A stretch of DNA of 64,000 nt from Bacillus sp. V3B (GTDB lineage: Bacteria; Bacillota; Bacilli; Bacillales; Cytobacillaceae). Position numbers and translations under genes: made by a program. Shown here piece by piece: positions 1-7,772 of this stretch. The notes under the pieces are model-generated. The model was not told the DNA's origin. It saw nothing but the letters and a program-made list of their open reading frames with translations, and searched no databases. The first letter of the stretch is position 1. Each line of letters opens with the position of its first letter. The stretch covers positions 744,001 to 808,000 of the forward strand of contig NZ_JAETXM010000001.1 of NCBI RefSeq assembly GCF_024494465.1, in the 5' to 3' direction.

Positions 1-590
1 AAAGCCAGAAAAGAACGGCATCAAGCACATTAGGCAAAGATGAATTTTTGCAACTGCTAATGGCACAGTTACAAAATCAAGATCCATCTAACCCAATGGA
101 GGATACAGAGTTTATTGCGCAAATGGCTCAGTTTTCTACATTAGAGCAAATGACTAATATGAATAGTACATTTGAAAAATTTATTGCTCAACAACAACAA
201 AGCCAATTAATTTCTTACAATCAATTTGTTGGGAAAGAGATTGCTTGGCATAAACTCAATGAACTAGAAGATGGAACGACAGAAGTTTTAGACGGTGTTG
301 GAAAAGTAGCAAGCATTCAATTTAAAGGTGAGAGTATTCTTTTTATCTTGGATGATGGAATAAAGTTAGAACCAGGTAACATTTCACAGGTGAATAATTT
401 CATAAATGAATCGAATATGCTACAAGCAAGTATGATGATTGGCAAAATGGTTACGTACCTAAATGATCAAAACGAGGAAACCTCAGCCATCGTCAACTCA
501 GTTTCATTTAGAAATGGACATACAGCATTCCAACTAGCTGATGAAGAAAATACAGCAATTTCTTCAACTCAAATTATGAAAATCGAATAA
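1..590 (+). CDS. flgD: Flagellar hook assembly scaffold FlgD (5' end outside window)
   Basis: Hook-capping scaffold that helps FlgE subunits assemble on the growing rod and is discarded after hook completion. The reading frame is open from base 3, so the gene starts before the window; the TTG at 48 is an internal codon. The visible N-terminal part carries the family signature LGKDEFLQLLMAQLQNQDP followed by NPMEDTEFIAQMAQFSTLEQM, the conserved FlgD core. The C-terminal 100 residues form the variable beta domain. It is followed after 14 bases by the next flagellar gene with a good ribosome binding site (AAGGGGAGG), so it is co-transcribed with it. Identity is firm from sequence and context. 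Confidence 0.95.
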   Translation, partial: SQKRTASSTLGKDEFLQLLMAQLQNQDPSNPMEDTEFIAQMAQFSTLEQMTNMNSTFEKFIAQQQQSQLISYNQFVGKEIAWHKLNELEDGTTEVLDGVGKVASIQFKGESILFILDDGIKLEPGNISQVNNFINESNMLQASMMIGKMVTYLNDQNEETSAIVNSVSFRNGHTAFQLADEENTAISSTQIMKIE

Positions 591-604
591 AAGGGGAGGT
601 TTTA

Positions 605-997
605 ATGGGGCATCGTGTTTACCGACCACTCTATACACAACCGCTTATTCAGGGAGATTTAAAAAAAACGGTAAAAAAGGAACAAAATCAGCAGTCAAAT
701 TTTGCTAATGAACTTCAATCTGTACTAGAATCGGAGAGAAAAGGTTTAACCATCTCCAAGCATGCGCAAGCACGTTTAGAACAGAGAGGCATCGACATCA
801 ATGAAACTCAATGGAAACAGATTGGCGAAAAAGTAACGGAAGCAAAGAATCTGGGAGTGAAGGAATCACTTGTGTTATTAGATGATGTGGCTTTAATTGT
901 TAGTGCAAAAAACAATACAGTGATTACCGCTATGAATCGAGCAGAAGCTACTGAACAAATTTTTACAAATATCAACGGTACGATATTAATGAACTAA
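605..997 (+). CDS. Conserved flagellar-operon protein (FlgD-FlgE intergenic family)
   Basis: A 130-residue soluble protein between flgD and flgE. It has a basic, Gln-rich N-terminus and a conserved C-terminal part with the segments SKHAQARLEQRGI and KNNTVITAMNRAEA. I recognise this as the small 'flagellar operon protein' family (TIGR02530 type) that sits at this place in many Bacillales and Clostridia. Its biochemical role is not established as far as I know; a part in hook assembly is inferred only from position. No signal peptide or membrane segment is visible. Start ATG at 605 has the ribosome binding site AAAAGGGGAGG about 5 bases upstream. Confidence 0.85.
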   Translation: MGHRVYRPLYTQPLIQGDLKKTVKKEQNQQSNFANELQSVLESERKGLTISKHAQARLEQRGIDINETQWKQIGEKVTEAKNLGVKESLVLLDDVALIVSAKNNTVITAMNRAEATEQIFTNINGTILMN

Positions 998-1020
998 AAT
1001 AAATTGGCTGGACCTAAGTG

Positions 1021-1056
1021 GAAGCCTATTAGCTGCCGATCGACTGACGCAGCTTC
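1021..1056 (+). other. Hairpin in the leader of flgE
   Basis: AGCTGC (1031-1036) and GCAGCT (1049-1054) form a 6-bp stem with a 12-nt loop. GAAGC at 1021-1025 can alternatively pair with GCTTC at 1052-1056. There is no U-tract, so it is not a terminator. It lies about 20 nt before the flgE start and its function is unknown. Confidence 0.4.
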
Positions 1057-1077
1057 ATCTGAAAGGAGAAATATATA

Positions 1078-1887
1078 ATGTTAAGGTCAATGTATTCAGG
1101 AGTTAGTGGGTTAAAAAACTTTCAAACGAAATTGGACGTAATAGGGAACAATATAGCAAATGTGAATACGTATGGATTTAAAAAAGGCCGTGTGACTTTT
1201 AAGGATACCATGAATCAAACGATTGGTGGGGCAACAGCACCATCAACTGCATTGGGTATGGGTGGTATAAATGCTAAGCAGGTTGGTTTAGGATCACAAG
1301 TAGCAACTATTGATACACTTCATGATGCAGGGAGTATTCAAACAACCAATCGTGTTCTTGATTTAGCGATTCAAGGAGATGGATACTTTCAAGTTCAAAA
1401 GGGTATAGAGACTTTGTACACGCGGGCGGGGAATTTTTACTTTGATAATAATGGAAGTTTAGTCACTGGATCTGGTGAATTTGTGACAGATTCCGATAAT
1501 GCTGTAGTTGAAATAGAAAATATTGATGAAGTTGAAAATATTAGTATTGGTGTGGACGGGAAAATTTCCTATATTAGAAATGGGGTTTTAGAAAATTATC
1601 CTGGTGGAGCAATTGCTGTGGTTAGATTTGCAAATAGTGGTGGATTAGAAAAAGCAGGGGGTAACCTTTTTAAAGTGTCTCAAAGTTCGGGCGGACCATC
1701 TGAAGTTAAAGAGCCTGGTCAATCGGGTGCAGGAACCATTTTATCTGGTGCTCTTGAAATGTCAAACGTGGATCTTTCAGAAGAATTTACCGAAATGATT
1801 ACTACACAACGAGCTTTCCAAGCAAACACTAAAATCATTACAACATCAGATGAAATCTTACAAGAGTTAGTGAATTTAAAACGTTAA
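1078..1887 (+). CDS. flgE: Flagellar hook protein FlgE
   Basis: Structural subunit of the flagellar hook, 269 residues, close to the 264-residue B. subtilis protein formerly called FlgG. The N-terminus MLRSMYSGVSGLKNFQTKLD and the nearby IGNNIANVNTYGFKK are the rod/hook family signature. The C-terminus (MSNVDLSEEFTEMI, TQRAFQANTKIITTSDEIL) is the matching coiled segment; the two ends pack together in the hook. The middle has the LAIQGDGYFQV motif. It lacks the long outer domains of E. coli FlgE, as usual in Bacillus. Ribosome binding site AAAGGAG lies 7 bases before ATG. Confidence 0.95.
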   Translation: MLRSMYSGVSGLKNFQTKLDVIGNNIANVNTYGFKKGRVTFKDTMNQTIGGATAPSTALGMGGINAKQVGLGSQVATIDTLHDAGSIQTTNRVLDLAIQGDGYFQVQKGIETLYTRAGNFYFDNNGSLVTGSGEFVTDSDNAVVEIENIDEVENISIGVDGKISYIRNGVLENYPGGAIAVVRFANSGGLEKAGGNLFKVSQSSGGPSEVKEPGQSGAGTILSGALEMSNVDLSEEFTEMITTQRAFQANTKIITTSDEILQELVNLKR

Positions 1888-1902
1888 TTTAAGGGAGGTA
1901 TA

Positions 1903-1926
1903 GGGTTAAAGGTTTCCCTTTAACCC
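1903..1926 (+). promoter_or_regulatory. Perfect hairpin between the Shine-Dalgarno and start codon of swrD
   Basis: GGGTTAAAGG (1903-1912) pairs exactly with CCTTTAACCC (1917-1926) over a 4-nt loop. The only strong ribosome binding site, AAGGGAGG at 1891-1898, lies just upstream, while the swrD GTG is at 1938. With the hairpin folded out, about 15 nt remain between them. This looks like a structure that brings the ribosome binding site and start together, or gates translation. Confidence 0.6.
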
Positions 1927-1937
1927 TGAATTTAACA

Positions 1938-2156
1938 GTGATAAAAGTATCCCGTTTAAACGGAAAATCATTTATAATTAATGCGTTGTACATAGAGACT
2001 ATTGAATCATTTCCGGATACAACCATTACGATGACGAATGGTAACAAATACGTCATCAAAGAAAAGGAAGAGAAAGTGTTGGAGTTGATTTTAGCATTTT
2101 ATCAATCGGTTAATCTGCTCGGACAACGGTTAGGGGGGAATAATGATGAAGAATAA
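1938..2156 (+). CDS. swrD: Flagellar motor power protein SwrD (FlbD/YlzI family)
   Basis: 72-residue FlbD-family protein between flgE and fliL. In B. subtilis SwrD raises flagellar torque and is needed for swarming. The sequence IKVSRLNGKSFIINALYIETIE followed by PDTTITMTNG is typical of the family. The GTG at 1938 is the only start that gives the conserved MIKV beginning: the upstream frame closes at a stop at 1890-1892 without another usable start. The start has no nearby Shine-Dalgarno; the purine-rich site lies about 40 nt upstream across a perfect hairpin. The 3' end overlaps the fliL start by 14 bases, which implies translational coupling. Confidence 0.9.
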   Translation: MIKVSRLNGKSFIINALYIETIESFPDTTITMTNGNKYVIKEKEEKVLELILAFYQSVNLLGQRLGGNNDEE

Positions 2157-2574
2157 TAAACTTATCATGACGATGCTCATCCTGCTTGTTGCCATCGCCC
2201 TTGTTGGAGTTGTGGCGATCGTGATGGTGTTAAATCACAATGGTCAGGACCCAAATAAGGAACCAACGATTGATGAGGTGATGGAAGCTACCGTAGATAT
2301 ACCTGAGATTACAACCAATCTGGCTAGCGATGATTTTATTCGTATCTCCTTCAAAATCCAGACTGACAGTAAAAAGGCTAAAGAAGAACTTGAAAAGAGA
2401 AGTTTTCAGATAAATAATATCATCATCTTGGAGCTTTCTGAGAAAACAGCGGAAACGATTAAAGGAAAAGAAGGCCAACAACAACTAGAGGAAGATTTAA
2501 AGGTCAAAACAAATGAGCTTATGCAAGATGGCAAGGTTGAGAAGGTTTATATCACCCAATTTCTCCTCCAATGA
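2143..2574 (+). CDS. fliL: Flagellar basal-body-associated protein FliL
   Basis: Single-pass inner membrane protein that surrounds the stator units and supports torque, especially on surfaces. The sequence shows a short cytoplasmic start (MMKNNK), one membrane helix at about residues 8-30 (LIMTMLILLVAIALVGVVAIVMVL) and an extracytoplasmic domain with the family pattern PEITTNLASDDFIRISFKIQ. Length 143 is close to B. subtilis FliL (140). The start overlaps swrD; ATG at 2143 or 2146 are both possible behind GGGGGG at 2132-2137. Confidence 0.93.
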   Translation: MMKNNKLIMTMLILLVAIALVGVVAIVMVLNHNGQDPNKEPTIDEVMEATVDIPEITTNLASDDFIRISFKIQTDSKKAKEELEKRSFQINNIIILELSEKTAETIKGKEGQQQLEEDLKVKTNELMQDGKVEKVYITQFLLQ

Positions 2575-2619
2575 AAAAGACATCACTAGCAAAAAGATGA
2601 ACAATAGGAGGTGGGGTTG

Positions 2620-3618
2620 ATGTCTGGAGATGTTCTTTCTCAAAATGAAATAGATGCTTTATTATCAGCATTGTCAACAGGTGAAATGGATGCAGATGAA
2701 TTAAAAAAAGAAGAAACTGAGAAACGAGTGAAAGTGTATGACTTTAAAAGAGCACTCCGCTTCTCAAAGGATCAAATCCGAAGTTTAACTCGTATCCATG
2801 AGAACTTTGCAAGGCTGATGACTACGTTCTTTTCCGCTCAATTAAGAACGTTTGTTCAAATCAGTGTCGCATCAGCAGATCAAATTCCTTACGAAGAATT
2901 TATTCGCTCCATACCCAAAAAGACTATTTTAAATATTTTTGAAGTTCCGCCATTAGAAGGTAGGATTATCATGGAAGTGAATCCGAATATTGCTTATGCA
3001 ATGATGGACAGAATGATGGGTGGAAAAGGGACAAGTGTTAACAAAGTAGATAATTTAACGGAGATAGAAACCAAAATAATGTCTGCCATGTTTGAAAAGG
3101 CGTGTGATTATTTTAGGGAAGCATGGGAAACGATTGTGGAAATAGATCCTGTTTTGACAGAATTTGAAGTGAATCCACAATTTTTACAAATGGTATCTCC
3201 GAATGAAACGGTTGTGGTCATTTCATTAAATACGACGATTGCGGAAACAAGTGGAATGATTAATATATGTATTCCACATGTTGTTTTGGAACCGATTATT
3301 CCTAAATTGTCGATTCAATATTGGATGCAGAATGAGAAAAAAGCCGGGGAGCCTAAAGAAATTAAGAGACTTGAAGCAAGTATCCAACAGGCAGAGATTC
3401 CGATTTCTGCTGAGCTTGGCACATCAGTTATATCGATTCAAGACTTTTTAATGCTTGGTACTGGAGATGTAATTGAATTAAATCAATCAATTGACGACCC
3501 TCTTGTATTAAAAGTCGGAGATATTCCTAAATTTGTTGGACAGCCTGGGAAAATGAACAAAAAAATAGCCATTCAAGTATTAGATACATGGAAGGAGGGA
3601 GATGACGATCATGAGTAA
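2620..3618 (+). CDS. fliM: Flagellar motor switch protein FliM
   Basis: C-ring switch protein that binds CheY-P and sets rotation direction with FliY and FliG. The N-terminal peptide VLSQNEIDALLSAL is the CheY-P docking motif. The middle CheC-like domain (about residues 45-230) contains the FliG-contacting GGKGTSVNKV region, and the C-terminal SpoA domain follows (about 260-325). I place the start at ATG 2620 behind AGGAGG rather than at GTG 2611, giving 332 residues, the B. subtilis length. Its 3' end overlaps the start of fliY. Confidence 0.96.
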   Translation: MSGDVLSQNEIDALLSALSTGEMDADELKKEETEKRVKVYDFKRALRFSKDQIRSLTRIHENFARLMTTFFSAQLRTFVQISVASADQIPYEEFIRSIPKKTILNIFEVPPLEGRIIMEVNPNIAYAMMDRMMGGKGTSVNKVDNLTEIETKIMSAMFEKACDYFREAWETIVEIDPVLTEFEVNPQFLQMVSPNETVVVISLNTTIAETSGMINICIPHVVLEPIIPKLSIQYWMQNEKKAGEPKEIKRLEASIQQAEIPISAELGTSVISIQDFLMLGTGDVIELNQSIDDPLVLKVGDIPKFVGQPGKMNKKIAIQVLDTWKEGDDDHE

Positions 3619-4885
3619 TGAAATGCTCTCACAAGATGAAATTGACGCTTTACTCAGTGGAGGCGACGTATCAGATGTCGTGCCTGATGTGAATTTAGAA
3701 GAACATTTGTCTGTAGTGGAAAAAGATGCATTAGGAGAAATTGGGAATATTTCATTTGGAAGTTCAGCTACCGCATTGTCTACTTTATTAAATCAAAAGG
3801 TGGATATTACAACACCAGAAGTAACCGTAATATTGCAAAGTAAATTAGCGGATGAATTCCCTCATCCTTACGTGGCTATTCAAGTAAGTTATACAGAAGG
3901 ATTCTCTGGCAGCAACTTATTAGTGATTAAACAAACAGATGCTAGCATTATTGCGGATTTAATGTTAGGTGGGGACGGCAAAAACCCTGATGCTTTAATG
4001 GGAGAAATCCAAATGAGTGCCGTTCAAGAAGCTATGAATCAAATGATGGGTTCTGCAGCAACATCTATGTCAACTATTTTTAGTAAAAGGGTAGATATTT
4101 CACCTCCTTCGATTGATATATTAAATGTTTCTCAAGGTGAAGGAACGGATCGAATACCAGAAGATGATCTATTTGTAAAAATATCATTTCGATTAAAAAT
4201 TGGTGACTTAGTTGACTCAAATATCATGCAGTTGTTGCCGCTAAACTTTGCGAAAAGTTTAGTGAATGACTTATTAAACCCTACAGCTGGGACAAATGAA
4301 GAAGTAAATGAGTCTGTGAACACAGCTTCAACTTTGCAGCAAATGCCAAATTTAAATGGACACCAAGAGCAATATGAATCTATTGGACAACAGAATAGTT
4401 CTATGTATATGAATCAGGCTCCCCAGGGGTCAAGACATTTGGAACAGCAGGAACAACCATATCTTCAGGAGTCATATCCAGTAAATAACCAAATGCCAAC
4501 ACATTCGGAAAATCAACATACTGGTCCGCAGCATTTTGGTTCAACTCATCCTTTAGGTGCACACCCCAACGTGCAGCCAGCTATGTTTTCGAATTTTGAA
4601 CCGTATCATCTTCAAGAGTCAGAGGCAAAAAACTTAGATATGTTACTTGATATTCCATTGCAAGTAACGGTGGAATTAGGAAGAACGAAAAGATCTGTAA
4701 AAGAAATTTTAGAATTGTCTCCTGGGTCGATTATTGAGCTTGATAAATTAGCGGGTGAACCTGTCGATATTCATATAAATAATCGATTAATTGCAAAAGG
4801 GGAAGTAGTTGTTATTGATGAGAACTTCGGTGTACGAGTGACGGATATTATTAGTCAATCGGACCGACTTAGAAAACTTAAATAA
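3611..4885 (+). CDS. fliY: Motor switch phosphatase FliY
   Basis: Gram-positive C-ring protein that combines a CheY-P phosphatase domain of the CheC/CheX type with a C-terminal FliN-like SpoA domain. The N-terminus MLSQDEIDALLSGG binds CheY-P. Two phosphatase signatures are visible, each with the E-x-x-N pair: LGEIGNISFGSSATAL and AVQEAMNQMMGSAATSM. The SpoA domain (about residues 340-420) starts at LDIPLQVTVELGRTKRSVKE. The linker between the domains (roughly residues 225-337) is rich in Gln, His, Asn and Pro, so the protein has 424 residues against 378 in B. subtilis. ATG 3611 is preferred because ATG 3602 lies directly on the Shine-Dalgarno GGAGGG. Confidence 0.95.
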   Translation: MSNEMLSQDEIDALLSGGDVSDVVPDVNLEEHLSVVEKDALGEIGNISFGSSATALSTLLNQKVDITTPEVTVILQSKLADEFPHPYVAIQVSYTEGFSGSNLLVIKQTDASIIADLMLGGDGKNPDALMGEIQMSAVQEAMNQMMGSAATSMSTIFSKRVDISPPSIDILNVSQGEGTDRIPEDDLFVKISFRLKIGDLVDSNIMQLLPLNFAKSLVNDLLNPTAGTNEEVNESVNTASTLQQMPNLNGHQEQYESIGQQNSSMYMNQAPQGSRHLEQQEQPYLQESYPVNNQMPTHSENQHTGPQHFGSTHPLGAHPNVQPAMFSNFEPYHLQESEAKNLDMLLDIPLQVTVELGRTKRSVKEILELSPGSIIELDKLAGEPVDIHINNRLIAKGEVVVIDENFGVRVTDIISQSDRLRKLK

Positions 4886-4960
4886 GGTTGAACAGATGAA
4901 TAGATTTCTATTCATCATTGCTAATATATGAAAAAAGATAATGGTGGGGGTTGAAGATTT

Positions 4961-5323
4961 ATGGCTCATAGAATTTTAATAGTGGATGATGCTGCATTTA
5001 TGCGAATGATGATCAAAGATATTTTAACGAAAAACGGATATGAAGTAGTAGGGGAAGCAGCAGATGGTCAACAGGCCATAGAAAAATATAAAGAATGTCA
5101 GCCAGACCTTGTGACGATGGATATTACAATGCCTGAAATGGATGGAATTACAGCTCTAAAAGAGATTAGAAAGATGAATCCAAATTCAAAAGTAATCATG
5201 TGTTCGGCAATGGGTCAACAGGCCATGGTCATTGATGCTATTCAAGCAGGTGCAAGAGATTTTATTGTTAAACCATTCCAAGCTGATCGCGTATTGGAAG
5301 CCATTTCGAAAACGCTCAGCTAA
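4961..5323 (+). CDS. cheY: Chemotaxis response regulator CheY
   Basis: Single-domain receiver that carries the signal from CheA to the switch. Phosphoacceptor Asp54 lies in LVTMDITMPEMDG, the acidic pocket is VDD at residues 8-10, and the conserved Lys104 is in FIVKPF. At 120 residues it contains nothing besides the receiver fold. The ribosome binding site GGTGGGGG lies about 10 bases before ATG. Its place between fliY and fliO matches Bacillus. It is the only receiver-domain protein seen in this operon, because the CheB here lacks one. Confidence 0.97.
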   Translation: MAHRILIVDDAAFMRMMIKDILTKNGYEVVGEAADGQQAIEKYKECQPDLVTMDITMPEMDGITALKEIRKMNPNSKVIMCSAMGQQAMVIDAIQAGARDFIVKPFQADRVLEAISKTLS

Positions 5324-5347
5324 AGACTTATTTTTAGAAGGTGCAGG

Positions 5348-6046
5348 ATGTTGCAAAAAAAACAATTCTGTTTCATAGGATTATTATTCATGTTTGCTCT
5401 GCTAGGTTTTCAAACACAAACCTTTGCAGAGCAAGTAAATAAAAGTGTCAAAGATTGTTTGGAACAACCGGATGCTTGTGGAGAACAACAAACATCTAAA
5501 CCAGAAGAACGACCGACCGAAGGATTAGAGAAAAATCCAGAAATAGAAACAGCTTCAAATACGGTTGGTTTAACCTTATGGGACTTTATTAAAATGATCG
5601 TAGCGACTATTTTTGTTGTAGCGTTACTTTACTCTATTTTGAAATTTATCAATAAAAAAAGTAGTTTATATAAACGCTCGCAGTTAATTGAAAATTTAGG
5701 TGGCACGACTCTTGGTGGTAATCGTTCTGTACAAATCATTAAAGTAGGACAGCGATTATTGGTCGTTGGAGTTGGTGAAAATATTCAACTGTTAAAGGAA
5801 ATAGATGAAGATCAGGAGTACGAGCATCTTATTTCCGCTTATAACAATAAAATGGATCAACTTGTTCAGCCAAGCGATATTGTGACAAAGGTGATGAAGA
5901 AAGTGAAGGGGAATACAGATCTAAAAAGTGAAGAGACCCCTCCTACATTTCAATCATTGCTTAGTAAGCAATTAAATGAGCTGTCACTAGGGAGAAAGAA
6001 GCTTTATGATGAGATGGAGAAAGAAAAAGGTTCGGATAAGCAATGA
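5348..6046 (+). CDS. fliO: Flagellar export apparatus protein FliO (FliZ)
   Basis: Membrane protein that assists assembly of the FliP ring of the flagellar type III export gate. An N-terminal signal peptide (about residues 1-28, ending QTFAEQ) is followed by an acidic extracytoplasmic stretch, one membrane helix near residues 80-100 and a basic cytoplasmic domain with the family segment LIENLGGTTLGGNRSVQIIKVGQRLLVVGV. Length 232 is near B. subtilis FliZ (219). It overlaps fliP by 4 bases (ATGA). Symbol fliO or fliZ depending on nomenclature. Confidence 0.9.
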   Translation: MLQKKQFCFIGLLFMFALLGFQTQTFAEQVNKSVKDCLEQPDACGEQQTSKPEERPTEGLEKNPEIETASNTVGLTLWDFIKMIVATIFVVALLYSILKFINKKSSLYKRSQLIENLGGTTLGGNRSVQIIKVGQRLLVVGVGENIQLLKEIDEDQEYEHLISAYNNKMDQLVQPSDIVTKVMKKVKGNTDLKSEETPPTFQSLLSKQLNELSLGRKKLYDEMEKEKGSDKQ

Positions 6047-6708
6047 ATGAATTTATGGAGTTTTTTAATACCAGTTCACCAGAAGATGTAGCTACTTCCG
6101 TAAAACTTGTTCTATTATTGACGGTTCTTTCTCTGGCACCCAGTATTCTTATTTTAATGACTTGCTTTACACGAATAATGATTGTACTATCCTTTGTTAG
6201 AACGGCGCTGGCTACCCAGCAAATGCCACCCAATCAAGTTTTGATTGGATTATCATTATTTATGACTTTTTTTATTATGGCTCCAACGTTTCAAGAGGTA
6301 AATAATGAAGCACTTACACCGTTATTTAACAATGAAATTAATTTAGAAGAAGCTTATGAAAATGCTGTTGTACCATTTAAAGAGTTTATGAGTGCACATA
6401 CAAGACAGAAGGATTTGGCGTTGTTTTTAGAATATGGGAAAATAGACCAACCTGAATCGATTCAAGATATTCCGTTAACAGCACTTGTCCCTGCATTTGC
6501 TATTAGTGAGCTTAAAACGGCTTTTCAAATTGGGTTTATGATCTTCATTCCATTTTTAGTTATTGATATGGTGGTTGCTAGTGTACTTATGTCAATGGGG
6601 ATGATGATGCTACCTCCAGTTATGATTTCTTTGCCTTTTAAGATATTATTATTTGTACTTGTAGATGGTTGGTATTTAGTGGTTAAATCTCTTCTACAAA
6701 GTTTTTAA
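6043..6708 (+). CDS. fliP: Flagellar export gate protein FliP
   Basis: Core subunit of the FliPQR export gate in the membrane. It has 221 residues, matching B. subtilis. The family signature is clear: LTCFTRIMIVLSFVRTALATQQMPPNQVLIGLSLFMTFF-type sequence early on and FQIGFMIFIPFLVIDMVVASVLMSMGMMMLPP near the end, with about four hydrophobic segments. The start overlaps the fliO stop, and fliQ follows 14 bases downstream. Confidence 0.97.
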   Translation: MNEFMEFFNTSSPEDVATSVKLVLLLTVLSLAPSILILMTCFTRIMIVLSFVRTALATQQMPPNQVLIGLSLFMTFFIMAPTFQEVNNEALTPLFNNEINLEEAYENAVVPFKEFMSAHTRQKDLALFLEYGKIDQPESIQDIPLTALVPAFAISELKTAFQIGFMIFIPFLVIDMVVASVLMSMGMMMLPPVMISLPFKILLFVLVDGWYLVVKSLLQSF

Positions 6709-6722
6709 GTAGGTGAAAAAGG

Positions 6723-6992
6723 ATGACTCAAGAAACAGTCATTGCAATAGCAAAAGAAGGTATATGGACAGTAGTCATGATTTGTGGCCCGCTTCTTGTA
6801 CTAGCGCTTGTTGTCGGCTTGATTGTTAGTATCTTTCAAGCAACCACACAAATTCAGGAACAAACATTAGCATTCATTCCGAAAATCCTTGCGGTCTTAC
6901 TAGGAATTGTGTTTTTTGGACCATGGATGCTTAGCCATATGCTTTCCTATACAAATAATATATTTTCTAATTTAACAAGGTTTATAGGTTAG
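6723..6992 (+). CDS. fliQ: Flagellar export gate protein FliQ
   Basis: Small gate subunit with two membrane hairpin helices (about residues 15-38 and 52-75). It has 89 residues, the usual length. The family pattern GPLLVLALVVGLIVSIFQATTQIQEQTL is present. Ribosome binding site AGGTGAAAAGG lies just before the ATG. It is separated from fliR by a single base. Confidence 0.96.
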   Translation: MTQETVIAIAKEGIWTVVMICGPLLVLALVVGLIVSIFQATTQIQEQTLAFIPKILAVLLGIVFFGPWMLSHMLSYTNNIFSNLTRFIG

Positions 6993-6993
6993 T

Positions 6994-7770
6994 ATGGTGG
7001 ATTTTATTGAGACATTTCCTGCTTTCTTACTTGTTTTTGTAAGGGTAACAGCCTTTTTCTTATTGATGCCTCTCTTTTCTTATCGGACAATTCCAACAAG
7101 ATTTAAAGTAGGTTTTGGCTTTTTTTTATCCTTACTCATTTTTTTTTCTATGGAGGCACCTATATTTGAGATAAATGGCTCTTATTACTTACTCATTATA
7201 AAGGAATTGTTAGTTGGACTTTTAATTGGTTTTATTGCCTATTTAATCATGTCAGCTATTCAAATAGCAGGGGGATTTATCGATTTTCAAATGGGGTTCG
7301 GTATGGTGAATGTGATGGATCCTCAAACCGGTGCACAAAGCCCAATAATGGGACAGTATTTATATATTATAGGATTATTTTTTCTTTTGACTGTTAATGG
7401 ACACCACCTAATGTTAGATGGTATTTATTATAGTTATCAATTTATTCCGTTAGATCAAGCATGGCTACCCCTCGGGTCTGAAAAAGTCGCTGAATATGTT
7501 ATTCGTTCCTTTAGTACGATGTTTATGATTGCCTTGCAAATGTCATTACCTATTGTTGGAAGTTTGTTTGTTGTTGATGCTGCACTAGGTATTGCGGCGA
7601 GAACATTTCCTCAATTGAATATTTTTGTTGTAGGTATTCCTGTGAAGATCGCTGTGAGCTTTTTGATATTAATTGTGGTGATGGGCTCCATGATGATGGT
7701 TGTATCCCATTTGTTTGAGCTAATGCTTAAGACGATGAAAGGGCTTATGACTTTGTTTGGGGGTCTATAA
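6994..7770 (+). CDS. fliR: Flagellar export gate protein FliR
   Basis: Third component of the FliPQR gate, a 258-residue polytopic membrane protein with about six hydrophobic segments. Family motifs include FVRVTAFFLLMPLFSYRTIPTRFKVG near the N-terminus and GGFIDFQMGFGMVNVMDPQTGAQSP in the middle. The start ATG at 6994 follows the fliQ stop by one base, so translation is probably coupled. flhB starts two bases after its end. Confidence 0.96.
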   Translation: MVDFIETFPAFLLVFVRVTAFFLLMPLFSYRTIPTRFKVGFGFFLSLLIFFSMEAPIFEINGSYYLLIIKELLVGLLIGFIAYLIMSAIQIAGGFIDFQMGFGMVNVMDPQTGAQSPIMGQYLYIIGLFFLLTVNGHHLMLDGIYYSYQFIPLDQAWLPLGSEKVAEYVIRSFSTMFMIALQMSLPIVGSLFVVDAALGIAARTFPQLNIFVVGIPVKIAVSFLILIVVMGSMMMVVSHLFELMLKTMKGLMTLFGGL

Positions 7771-7772
7771 AC

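Noticed and set aside
3602-3610. fliY start at ATG 3602
   Set aside because: It abuts the Shine-Dalgarno GGAGGG with no spacer. ATG 3611 has a normal distance.
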